Source of the DNA: Clostridiaceae bacterium UBA4839
Lineage (GTDB): Bacteria > Bacillota > Clostridia > Clostridiales > Caloramatoraceae
Direction: 5' to 3'
Length of the DNA: 26,687 nucleotides
NCBI GenBank assembly: GCA_002400085.1
Contig: DHEX01000051.1
Coordinates: 1-26,687 of the forward strand
Shown here: in pieces, positions 1 to 6,980 of the stretch
Numbering within the stretch: the stretch's first letter is position 1
How the letters are laid out: the number at the start of each line of letters is the position of its first letter
The notes under the pieces: generated by a model
Told to the model about the DNA's origin: nothing
What the model saw: only the letters and a program-made list of their open reading frames with translations
Database searches by the model: none
Program-made: the position numbers and the translations under genes

Positions 1-86
1 TGCATATGAATTTTTATTTAAATAAGAGAGTTTTTAAATAAAAAAATCCAACAATTCTAAAACTCATTGCAAATATACTATCTCAT

Positions 87-180
87 CTTTGACACTTGTG
101 AGAAACAAAAAGCCTAAAAACCTGTTGATAATAAAGGGTTTTTAGGCTTTAATATTTTTTTGGCTGGACAAGTGTCAAAG
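87..180. repeat. Nested inverted repeat around a terminator-like hairpin
   Basis: A 13-bp perfect inverted repeat (CTTTGACACTTGT at 87-99, complement at 168-180) encloses a second 13-bp perfect hairpin at 110-122/137-149. The outer arms end seven bases before a TTGACA promoter hexamer. Nothing recognisable is coded inside. It may be only a terminator with a fortuitous outer stem, a small structured RNA, or a mobile-element remnant. Confidence 0.6.
110..160 (+). terminator. Rho-independent terminator of a gene upstream of the window
   Basis: The 13-bp stem AAGCCTAAAAACC (110-122) pairs with 137-149 and is followed by a T-rich run ending at about 161. The stem is symmetrical, so it could also act for a minus-strand transcript. 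Confidence 0.6.
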
Positions 181-186
181 ACTCGG

Positions 187-215
187 TTGACAAAAACAAA
201 TAATAATATTATTAT
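187..215 (+). promoter_or_regulatory. Putative sigma-A promoter upstream of symporter copy A
   Basis: TTGACA at 187-192 is a perfect -35 hexamer, followed after 17 bp by TATTAT at 210-215. Transcription from here would run through a leader of about 460 nt into the first symporter gene. No other good promoter was seen before 680. Confidence 0.5.
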
Positions 216-679
216 AATAAGTGAAAAGAATGTCAATTTTGGTAACATTGTATATATTTATGCATTATTTAAAGTATTTATAAATCTAGTCCAATATTTG
301 CATTTAATCCTGCATAAAGTAAGAAAGAAGTAATATTTACACTGCTTCATGATACTGTTTCATGATGAAAAATGTTGCAAATAAACTTGGAATAAGTCTT
401 ACAATTTTGTATAGGAGAATAAACAAACAGATAAGATTTCCAAAAAACTTCATTCTTGGAAATCTTAATTTAATTTTTCTTATAAAAGCAATAAGGAGTG
501 CTCATGCTTTTAAAAAGGGGTATCCCATTTGCAATTGCTTTTTTATTATATACGGTAATTCAGACTTAGGGCTTAAAATTTTCAAAGATGTAAGTGAAAA
601 AGATATAAACCAAGCAAAAGCGTTCTTAAAACTAAATATTATAGATATACAAAAATGATTTTAGGAGGTTCTTACTCAA
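216..679 (+). other. Long leader / intergenic region of symporter copy A
   Basis: This stretch has no convincing gene. A 98-codon open frame (362-658) lacks a ribosome binding site, and the related leaders of copies B and C do not keep it open, so I do not call it. The leader contains a perfect 11-bp hairpin (433-443/456-466). The stretch from roughly 420 to 520, including the AATAAGGAGTGCTCATG segment, is recognisably similar to the leaders before copies B and C, so it is an older, more diverged copy of the same leader. AGGAGG at 663-668 serves the symporter start. Confidence 0.5.
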
Positions 680-1843
680 ATGAAAAAGTTTTCTAAAAGC
701 CTAATATTTAAGTTATTTGTTGCAATAGCCTTAGGTCTTGTAATTGGTCTTTTTGCTTCTGAGCCTGTAATAAATGTAATCAATACGATTAAATATGTGC
801 TCGGACAGATAATTTTCTTTGCAGTACCGTTGATAATAATAGGCTTTATTGCCCCATCAATTGCACAGCTTAAAAGTAATGCAAGTAGATTACTTGGTTA
901 TGCACTACTTGCCTCATATCTTTCATCAATAGGAGCTGCATTTATGTCAACCTTTGCCGGTTATGCTATTATTCCAAAGCTTAATATAGTAAATAATACC
1001 GAAGGATTAAAAAAACTTCCAGAGATAATATTTAAGCTAGAGATTCCTCCTATAATGCCAGTTATGAGTGCATTATTTTTTTCAATATTTGTAGGCCTTG
1101 CAACAGCGTGGACAGGGTCAGAGCTTACCGAAAAATTATTAGTAGAATTTCAAAACATAGTTTTAGAGATTGTTAATAAAGTTATTATTCCTATAATACC
1201 ATTTTTTACAGCATCAACTTTTGCTACGCTTGCTTATCAAGGTTCAATAACCACTCTGCTTCCAGTATTCATAAAGGCTATAGTTATTGTACTTATAGGT
1301 CATTTTATATGGATTGCTGTTTTGTATTTAATAGCAGGGGCTATGTCTGGGAAGAATCCAATGAAAGTTTTAAAATATTATGGCCCTGCTTATGTAACAG
1401 CTATTGGTACAATGTCAAGTGCAGCTACACTTCCAGTGGCATTAAAATGTGCTAAAAAGTCTGATATTTTAAGAGATGATATTACGGATTTTACCATTCC
1501 ACTATGTGCAAACATACACCTTTGTGGATCAGCATTAAGTGAGGCATTCATTGTAATGACAGTTTCCCAGGTTTTATATGGGAAAATGCCTTCAGTTTCA
1601 ACAATGGTTTTATTCGTGTTACTTCTTGGAATATTTGCAGTTGGAGCCCCAGGAGTTCCTGGAGGAGTTGTAATGGCATCTTTGGGGATAGTTACCAGTG
1701 TACTTGGCTTTAATGATGCAGGAACAGCTTTACTAATTACGATATATGCTCTTCAAGACAGCTTCGGAACAGCTTGTAACGTAACTGGTGGCGGTGCAAT
1801 TGCACTTATACTTACAGGTATTGCTAATAAGAAAGGCCTATAG
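680..1843 (+). CDS. Dicarboxylate/amino acid:cation symporter family (DAACS/SLC1-like), copy A
   Basis: This is an integral membrane secondary transporter of the glutamate-transporter fold, 387 residues, somewhat shorter than typical GltP/GltPh proteins of about 420. The HP1 serine-rich tip is seen as MSSAATLPVAL, HP2 as GAPGVPGG, and the last core helix as LQDSFGTACNVTGG. The family's NMDGT motif is replaced by HLCGS (residues 280-284). The position that is Arg397 in GltPh, which reads acidic side chains, is Gly363. Asp360 and Asn367 keep the other substrate-contact positions. Unlike copies B and C, residue 371 is Gly instead of Asp at the equivalent of GltPh Asp405, a sodium-site ligand. 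A neutral amino acid or an unusual substrate is more likely than glutamate, but substrate and ion are inference. AGGAGG lies 11 nt before the ATG. A terminator follows directly. Confidence 0.9.
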   Translation: MKKFSKSLIFKLFVAIALGLVIGLFASEPVINVINTIKYVLGQIIFFAVPLIIIGFIAPSIAQLKSNASRLLGYALLASYLSSIGAAFMSTFAGYAIIPKLNIVNNTEGLKKLPEIIFKLEIPPIMPVMSALFFSIFVGLATAWTGSELTEKLLVEFQNIVLEIVNKVIIPIIPFFTASTFATLAYQGSITTLLPVFIKAIVIVLIGHFIWIAVLYLIAGAMSGKNPMKVLKYYGPAYVTAIGTMSSAATLPVALKCAKKSDILRDDITDFTIPLCANIHLCGSALSEAFIVMTVSQVLYGKMPSVSTMVLFVLLLGIFAVGAPGVPGGVVMASLGIVTSVLGFNDAGTALLITIYALQDSFGTACNVTGGGAIALILTGIANKKGL

Positions 1844-1850
1844 AGATATA

Positions 1851-1887
1851 AAGAGGTGCTAGAATTATATATTAGCACCTCTTTTTT
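1851..1887 (+). terminator. Terminator of symporter copy A
   Basis: An 11-bp perfect stem, AAGAGGTGCTA (1851-1861) with its complement at 1873-1883, is followed by a T run. The same hairpin recurs after copy B at 3649. Confidence 0.9.
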
Positions 1888-2477
1888 ATATGCAAAACTT
1901 TATAAATATTTAATATGCAGCTAAATCAATGTCTTATCTTTTTAACAAATCTAAAACTTTAGAAACTACATTTTCTACTGTAGTTGTTTTTAAAAAATTA
2001 TAAATACACAATAACCTTTTTGGAATTGTTTGACAGACAGTTACAGACTACAATAAAGATTTAGGATCATTGGATGTGATATGCAATAAATATGATATTT
2101 CATCACTGAGTTTATTTTGATGTTTTTGAATAAAATCAGAATGGATTATTTTGGTATTTAATGCAGTATTTTGACGTTTAACATATATTTATGATATAAT
2201 AACATTATAGGTTTACATAATATACGACTTAACTTTCCCCACTTAACGAATAGATAGAATTGCCAAATAATTTTCACTCTTAGGAATCTTGATTTAACCT
2301 CTTTTATAAAAACAATAAGGTGTGCCCATATTTTTGATAAGATGTAATATAAATAATATTTATAATATTTATAATATTTATATTTAAGAATTTCTAAATT
2401 TGGTCTAATTAATACAAAATTTAAGGGGGGATGACATTTAGTAATTGGTTCCAAAAATAATTTTAGGAGGTTCTTAA
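1888..2477 (+). other. Duplicated intergenic spacer and leader between symporter copies A and B
   Basis: About 590 bp without a gene, nearly identical to the B-C spacer. It holds a promoter (2171-2200), a leader of roughly 270 nt sharing the AATAAGG-GTG segment with the leader of copy A, and three perfect tandem copies of a 9-mer AATATTTAT (2355-2381). AGGAGG (2465-2470) lies only 7 nt before the ATG of copy B, because four bases present before copies A and C are missing. A minus-strand frame of 98 codons here is low-complexity and not supported. Confidence 0.6.
2171..2200 (+). promoter_or_regulatory. Putative promoter of symporter copy B
   Basis: TTGACG (2171-2176) is separated by 18 bp from a consensus TATAAT (2195-2200). 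The same arrangement occurs before copy C. It implies that each array member can be transcribed separately, with a leader of about 270 nt. Confidence 0.6.
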
Positions 2478-3641
2478 ATGAAAAAGTTTTTTAAAAGCCT
2501 AATTTTTAAGTTATTAGTTGCAGTAGCCATAGGTTTTGTAATTGGTTTTATTTCAACTGAGCCTGTAATAAATGTAATCAATACAATTAAATATGTGCTC
2601 GGACAGATAATTTTCTTTGCAGTACCTTTGATAATAATAGGCTTTATTGCCCCAGCAATTGCACAGCTTAGAAATAATGCAAGTAAATTACTTGGTTATG
2701 CACTACTTATCGCATATCTTTCATCAATAGGAGCTGCATTTATGGCAACCTTTGGTGGATATGCTATTATTCCAAAGCTTAATATAGTAAATAATTCTGG
2801 AGGAGTAAAAGAGCTTCCAGAGATGATATTTAAGCTAGAGATTCCTCCTGTAATGTCAGTTATGAGTGCATTACTTTTTTCAATACTTATAGGTCTTGCA
2901 ACAGCATGGACAAAATCAGAGCTTACTGAAAAATTGTTAGTAGAATTTAAAGATATAATTTTAGCTATTGTTAATAAAGTTGTCATTCCTATAATACCTA
3001 TTTACACAGCATCAACTTTTGCTACACTTGCTTATCAAGGTTCAATAACTACTCAACTTCCAATATTCTTAAAGGCTATAGTTATTATAATTATAGGTCA
3101 TTTTATATGGCTTGCTGTTTTGTACTTAATAGCAGGGGCTATATCTGGAAAGAATCCAGCGAGAGTTTTTAAATATTATGGTCCTGCTTATTTAACAGCT
3201 ATTGGTACAATGTCAAGTGCAGCTACACTTCCAGTGGCATTAGACTGTGCTAAAAAGTCTGATGTTTTAAGAGATGATATTACAGATTTTACCATTCCAC
3301 TATGTGCAAACATACACCTTTGTGGATCAGCATTAACTATAACGTTTGTTGTAATGACAGTTTCCCAGATTTTATATGGGAAAATGCCTTCAGTTTCAAC
3401 AATGGTTTTATTTGTGCTACTTCTTGGGATATTTGCAATTGGAGCCCCAGGAGTTCCCGGAGGAGCTGTAATGGCATCTTTAGGAATAGTTACTGGCGTA
3501 CTTGGCTTTGATGATGCAGGAGTAGCCTTACTAATTACATTGTATACTCTTCAAGATAGCTTCGGAACAGCTTGTAACGTAACTGGTGATGGTGCAATTG
3601 CACTTATGCTTACAGCTATTGCTGATAAAAAAGGTATGTAG
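2478..3641 (+). CDS. Dicarboxylate/amino acid:cation symporter family, copy B
   Basis: The second member of the tandem array is also 387 residues. It has the same landmarks as copy A: MSSAATLPVAL in HP1, HLCGS in place of NMDGT, GAPGVPGG in HP2, and LQDSFGTACNVTGD in the last core helix. Here residue 371 is Asp, so the equivalent of the GltPh Asp405 cation ligand is kept. Differences from copy C are scattered conservative substitutions (for example KDIILAIVNK against QNIVLQIVSK). The gene has its own promoter and terminator. The shorter Shine-Dalgarno spacing (7 nt against 11 nt in the sister genes) may change translation efficiency. Membrane transport is certain at family level; the substrate is unknown. 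Confidence 0.9.
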   Translation: MKKFFKSLIFKLLVAVAIGFVIGFISTEPVINVINTIKYVLGQIIFFAVPLIIIGFIAPAIAQLRNNASKLLGYALLIAYLSSIGAAFMATFGGYAIIPKLNIVNNSGGVKELPEMIFKLEIPPVMSVMSALLFSILIGLATAWTKSELTEKLLVEFKDIILAIVNKVVIPIIPIYTASTFATLAYQGSITTQLPIFLKAIVIIIIGHFIWLAVLYLIAGAISGKNPARVFKYYGPAYLTAIGTMSSAATLPVALDCAKKSDVLRDDITDFTIPLCANIHLCGSALTITFVVMTVSQILYGKMPSVSTMVLFVLLLGIFAIGAPGVPGGAVMASLGIVTGVLGFDDAGVALLITLYTLQDSFGTACNVTGDGAIALMLTAIADKKGM

Positions 3642-3648
3642 AAATATA

Positions 3649-3685
3649 AAGAGGTGCTAGAATTATATATTAGCACCTCTTTTTT
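3649..3685 (+). terminator. Terminator of symporter copy B
   Basis: This is the same 11-bp stem (3649-3659/3671-3681) and T run as after copy A. It is part of the duplicated unit. Confidence 0.9.
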
Positions 3686-4280
3686 ATATGCAAAACTTTA
3701 TAAATATTTAATATGCAGCTAAATTAATAGTCTTATCTTTTTAACAAATCTAAAACTTTAGAAACTACATTTTCTACTGTAGTTGTTTTTAAAAAATTAT
3801 AAATACACAATAATCTTGTTAGAATTGTTTGACAGACAGTTACAGACTACAATAAAGATTTAGGATCATTGGATGTGATATGTAATAAATATGATATTTC
3901 ATCACTGAGTTTATTTTGATGTTTTTGAATAAAATCAGAGTGGCTTATTTTGGCGTTTAATGCAATATTTTGACGTTTAACATATATTTATGATACAATA
4001 ACATTATAGGTTTACATAAAATACGATTTAACTTTCCTCCACTTAACGAATAGATAGAATTGCCAAATAATTTTCACTCTTAGGAATCTTGATTTAACTT
4101 CTTTTATAAAAGCAATAAGGGGTGCTCATATTTTTGATAAGGCACAATATAAATAATATTTATAATATTTATAATATTTATATTTAAGAATTTCTAAATT
4201 TGGTCTAATTAATACAAAATTTAAGGGGGATGACATTTAGTAATTGGTTCCAAAAATAATTTTAGGAGGTTCTTACTCAA
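3686..4280 (+). other. Duplicated intergenic spacer and leader between symporter copies B and C
   Basis: This stretch has no gene. It is almost identical to 1888-2477, including the 9-mer triplet AATATTTAT (4155-4181) and the leader segment. AGGAGG (4265-4270) lies 11 nt before the ATG of copy C. The near-identity points to a recent unit duplication or to gene conversion. Confidence 0.6.
3970..3999 (+). promoter_or_regulatory. Putative promoter of symporter copy C
   Basis: TTGACG (3970-3975), an 18-bp spacer and TACAAT (3994-3999). The -10 differs from the TATAAT of copy B at one base, so this promoter may be weaker. Confidence 0.55.
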
Positions 4281-5444
4281 ATGAAAAAGTTTTTTAAAAG
4301 CCTAATTTTCAAGCTATTAGTTGCAGTAGCCATAGGTCTTGTAATTGGTTTTATTTCAACCGAGCCTGTAATAAATGTAATCAATACAATTAAATATGTG
4401 CTCGGACAGATAATTTACTTTGCAGTACCTTTGATAATAATAGGCTTTATTGCCCCAGCAATTGCACAGCTTAGAAATAATGCAAGTAAATTACTTGGTT
4501 ATGCGCTGCTCATCTCGTATCTTTCGTCAATAGGAGCTGGATTTATGTCAACCATTGGTGGATATACTCTTGTCCCAAAGCTTAATATAGTAAATAATAC
4601 CGGAGGATTAAAAAAGCTTCCAGAGATGATATTTAAGCTAGATATTCCTCCTATAATGTCAGTTATGAGTGCATTGTTTTTTTCAATATTTATAGGTCTT
4701 GCAACAGCATGGACAAAATCAGAACTTACTGAAAAATTATTAGTAGAATTTCAAAACATAGTTTTACAGATTGTTAGTAAAATTATTATTCCTATAATAC
4801 CACTTTTCATAACATCCACTTTTGCTACACTTGCTTATCAAGGTTCAATAACTACTCAGCTTCCAATATTCTTAAAGGCTATAGTTATTGTAATTATAGG
4901 TCATTTTATATGGCTTACTGTTTTGTACTCAATAGCAGGGGCTATGTCTGGAAAGAATCCAGCGAGAGTTTTTAAATATTATGGACCTGCTTATTTAACA
5001 GCTGTTGGTACAATGTCAAGTGCAGCTACACTTCCAGTGGCATTAGACTGTGCTAAAAAGTCTGATGTTTTAAGAGATGATATTAGAGATTTTACTATTC
5101 CACTATGTGCAAACATACACCTTTGTGGATCAGCATTAACTGAGACATTTCTTGTAATGACAGTTTCTCAGGTTTTATATGGGAAGTTGCCTTCAGTTTC
5201 AACAATGGTTTTATTCGTGTTTCTTCTTGGAATATTTGCAGTTGGAGCCCCAGGAGTTCCTGGAGGGACTGTAATGGCATCTTTAGGAATAATTACTGGC
5301 GTACTTGGCTTTAATGATGAAGGAGTAGCCTTACTAATTACGATATATGCTCTTCAAGACAGCTTTGGAACAGCTTGTAACATAACTGGTGATGGTGCAA
5401 TTGCACTTATGCTTACAGCTATTGCTGATAAGAAAGGTATGTAG
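4281..5444 (+). CDS. Dicarboxylate/amino acid:cation symporter family, copy C
   Basis: The third array member is 387 residues with the same family landmarks: MSSAATLPVAL, HLCGS, GAPGVPGG and LQDSFGTACNITGD. Residue 371 is Asp, as in copy B. The gene is a mosaic. Its first ~60 codons and its LPIFLKAI stretch match copy B. The EFQNIVL stretch (around 4745-4770), the GIFAVGAPGVPGG stretch (around 5230-5265) and the ITIYALQDSFG stretch match copy A instead. That is the pattern expected from gene conversion among tandem paralogues. The terminator found after copies A and B is missing: similarity stops within the first arm (around 5455-5460), where the gltS-bearing segment begins. Confidence 0.9.
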   Translation: MKKFFKSLIFKLLVAVAIGLVIGFISTEPVINVINTIKYVLGQIIYFAVPLIIIGFIAPAIAQLRNNASKLLGYALLISYLSSIGAGFMSTIGGYTLVPKLNIVNNTGGLKKLPEMIFKLDIPPIMSVMSALFFSIFIGLATAWTKSELTEKLLVEFQNIVLQIVSKIIIPIIPLFITSTFATLAYQGSITTQLPIFLKAIVIVIIGHFIWLTVLYSIAGAMSGKNPARVFKYYGPAYLTAVGTMSSAATLPVALDCAKKSDVLRDDIRDFTIPLCANIHLCGSALTETFLVMTVSQVLYGKLPSVSTMVLFVFLLGIFAVGAPGVPGGTVMASLGIITGVLGFNDEGVALLITIYALQDSFGTACNITGDGAIALMLTAIADKKGM

Positions 5445-5452
5445 AAATATAA
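5425..5452 (+). repeat. Direct repeat at the 3' end of symporter C, left flank of gltS
   Basis: These 28 bp cover the last codons and stop of copy C plus a few bases. They match 6886-6913, downstream of gltS, at 25 of 28 positions. The pair brackets gltS. Confidence 0.7.
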
Positions 5453-5516
5453 AGAAGTGAGAAGTGTGCAAGAAAATCCAATAGGGGTTATTGATTCCGG
5501 TTAAAAAATAAAAAGG

Positions 5517-5541
5517 GAAATGATCTGCTGCTGATCATTTC
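5517..5541 (+). promoter_or_regulatory. Inverted repeat upstream of gltS
   Basis: GAAATGATC (5517-5525) and its complement GATCATTTC (5533-5541) flank a 7-nt loop, about 70 nt before the gltS start. There is no T run, so it is more likely an operator or leader hairpin than a terminator. The regulator is unknown. Confidence 0.35.
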
Positions 5542-5612
5542 TTGGGAGAAAGAAAACGTGGATTGATTGACTGTGTTGTTTAGGACAAAATTTATGGGGA
5601 GGAAAGTTAGAT

Positions 5613-6830
5613 ATGACACCTTTTGAAATAAAGCTAAACCCTTATCAAACGTTAGGTTTATGTGTTTTGGTTTTGCTATTTGGACGTTTTGTAGTTAGCA
5701 AAGTTAGCTTTTTAAAAAAATTTTGTATTCCTGCGCCAGTTGTTGGCGGCTTGATTTTTGCTATCGTAAACTTGATTGGCTATGAAAGCGGAACCTTTAT
5801 GTTTACCCTATCAATGGATTTTAAAGATCTTTTTATGATCATATTCTTTACGACAATCGGATTCAGTGCAAGCGTTGAGGTCTTGAAAAAAGGAGGAGTC
5901 GGAGTTGTTATTTTCTTAATTATTTCTGTGGTACTCTGTATTATTCAGGATGTTGTTGGTATAGGAATTGCGACTGCAATGGGACAGAATCCATTGTTTG
6001 GTTTGTGTGCAGGCTCTGTTTCTATGACTGGTGGTCATGGCACTTCTGCTGCATATGGACCTGTGATAGAAAAAGCGGGACTGAAAGGAGCTACTACGCT
6101 TGCAATTGCTGCTGCAACATTTGGATTGATTTCAGGCAGCTTGATTGGCGGACCTACTGCAACACAATTGATTAAAAAATATAATCTTCACCCTAAAGCA
6201 GCCAGTAATGTAGATTCAGAAGGAGATCTTGAAGCTGCTATTACCGGAAAAGTAGAGCCGATTAACACCAGTCATTTCTGTGATGCCTTTTTCCAGATTT
6301 CAATTGCGATTGGTCTTGGAAACATTGTGTCACTGCTGATTAATAAGACTGGATTTACGGTTCCTATCTACATTGGTTCTATGTTAATTGCTATTTTAAT
6401 GCGTAATATTTTCAAATCAGATTCCGGAAAAGCTTTTGCAACTCGTGCGCAAGAAATATCTGTTATAGGCGATGTGAGTTTACAAATCTTTTTGGCAGAA
6501 GCTCTTTGCGATTTGAAATTGTGGCAGCTGGCTGGAATGGCTTTGCCGCTTCTGGTAATCCTAATTGCACAATGTGTGGTTATATATCTGTATACTCGCT
6601 TTGTAACATTCAGAGTTATGGGAAAAGATTACGACGCTGCTGTTTTGTGCGCTGGCCATTGCGGATTTGGTCTGGGCGCTGTTCCAAACGGCATGGCCAA
6701 TATGGATGCTGTAACTTCCAAATATGGCCCTGCACCTCGTGCATACTTTATTCTCCCAATTGTTGGCTGTATGTTTACTGACTTTTTTAATGCACTCATT
6801 ATTACAGCCTTTATAAACTTTTTAGTTTAA
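5613..6830 (+). CDS. gltS: Sodium/glutamate symporter (ESS family)
   Basis: This is an integral membrane Na+-coupled glutamate carrier of the GltS/ESS family, unrelated in fold to the three symporters upstream. Its 405 residues are the usual GltS length. Characteristic features are the N-terminal hydrophobic helices with FCIPAPVVGG, the loop GSVSMTGGHGTSAAYGPV near residues 130-150, and the repeated C-terminal half ending in the GHCGFGLGAVPNGMANM loop. ATG follows GGGGAGGAAAG with good spacing. Codon use differs from the neighbours: Arg is often CGT or CGC and third positions are more often C or G, which suggests acquisition from another lineage. It sits between 28-bp direct repeats derived from the end of a symporter gene. 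A perfect palindromic terminator follows at 6942. Confidence 0.93.
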   Translation: MTPFEIKLNPYQTLGLCVLVLLFGRFVVSKVSFLKKFCIPAPVVGGLIFAIVNLIGYESGTFMFTLSMDFKDLFMIIFFTTIGFSASVEVLKKGGVGVVIFLIISVVLCIIQDVVGIGIATAMGQNPLFGLCAGSVSMTGGHGTSAAYGPVIEKAGLKGATTLAIAAATFGLISGSLIGGPTATQLIKKYNLHPKAASNVDSEGDLEAAITGKVEPINTSHFCDAFFQISIAIGLGNIVSLLINKTGFTVPIYIGSMLIAILMRNIFKSDSGKAFATRAQEISVIGDVSLQIFLAEALCDLKLWQLAGMALPLLVILIAQCVVIYLYTRFVTFRVMGKDYDAAVLCAGHCGFGLGAVPNGMANMDAVTSKYGPAPRAYFILPIVGCMFTDFFNALIITAFINFLV

Positions 6831-6885
6831 TTTTATAATTCTGTTTGCAAAAAGGAAAACATTTATAAAATATCTGAATTAATCA

Positions 6886-6913
6886 CTGATAAGAAAGGCA
6901 TATAGAAACATAA
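6886..6913 (+). pseudogene. 3' stub of a symporter gene, right flank of gltS
   Basis: Twenty-eight bases matching the last codons (…ADKKGM, stop) and first downstream bases of the symporter genes, with three mismatches against copy C. No other part of the gene remains. Either a fourth copy was largely replaced by the gltS segment, or the gene end was duplicated when gltS integrated. Confidence 0.6.
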
Positions 6914-6941
6914 GTTGTAGGATGAAAGATATGGAAAATTT

Positions 6942-6970
6942 ACTCCACCTTATATAAGGTGGAGTTTTTA
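6942..6970 (+). terminator. Terminator of gltS (possibly bidirectional)
   Basis: A perfect 24-bp palindrome (6942-6965, ACTCCACCTTAT and complement) is followed by TTTTTATAT. It lies between gltS and the convergent VanW gene and may serve both. Confidence 0.85.
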
Positions 6971-6980
6971 TATCTTAGTA

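Noticed and set aside
362..658. 98-codon open frame upstream of the first symporter
   Set aside because: It has no ribosome binding site, no recognisable family, and the homologous leaders before copies B and C do not keep the frame. It lies in a structured leader.
2355..2381. Tandem 9-mer repeats (also at 4155-4181) considered as a CRISPR or origin-like iteron
   Set aside because: There are only three AT-only copies without spacers and no cas or rep genes. They are duplicated only because the whole spacer is.
2158..2454. 98-codon minus-strand frame in the A-B spacer
   Set aside because: The translation is low-complexity (KYYKYYKYY) arising from the AATATTTAT tandem repeats, and it opposes the leader and promoter.
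5445..6930. gltS segment as an insertion sequence or integron cassette
   Set aside because: No transposase, integrase, terminal inverted repeats or attC-like structure is present. Only the 28-bp direct repeats support an insertion.
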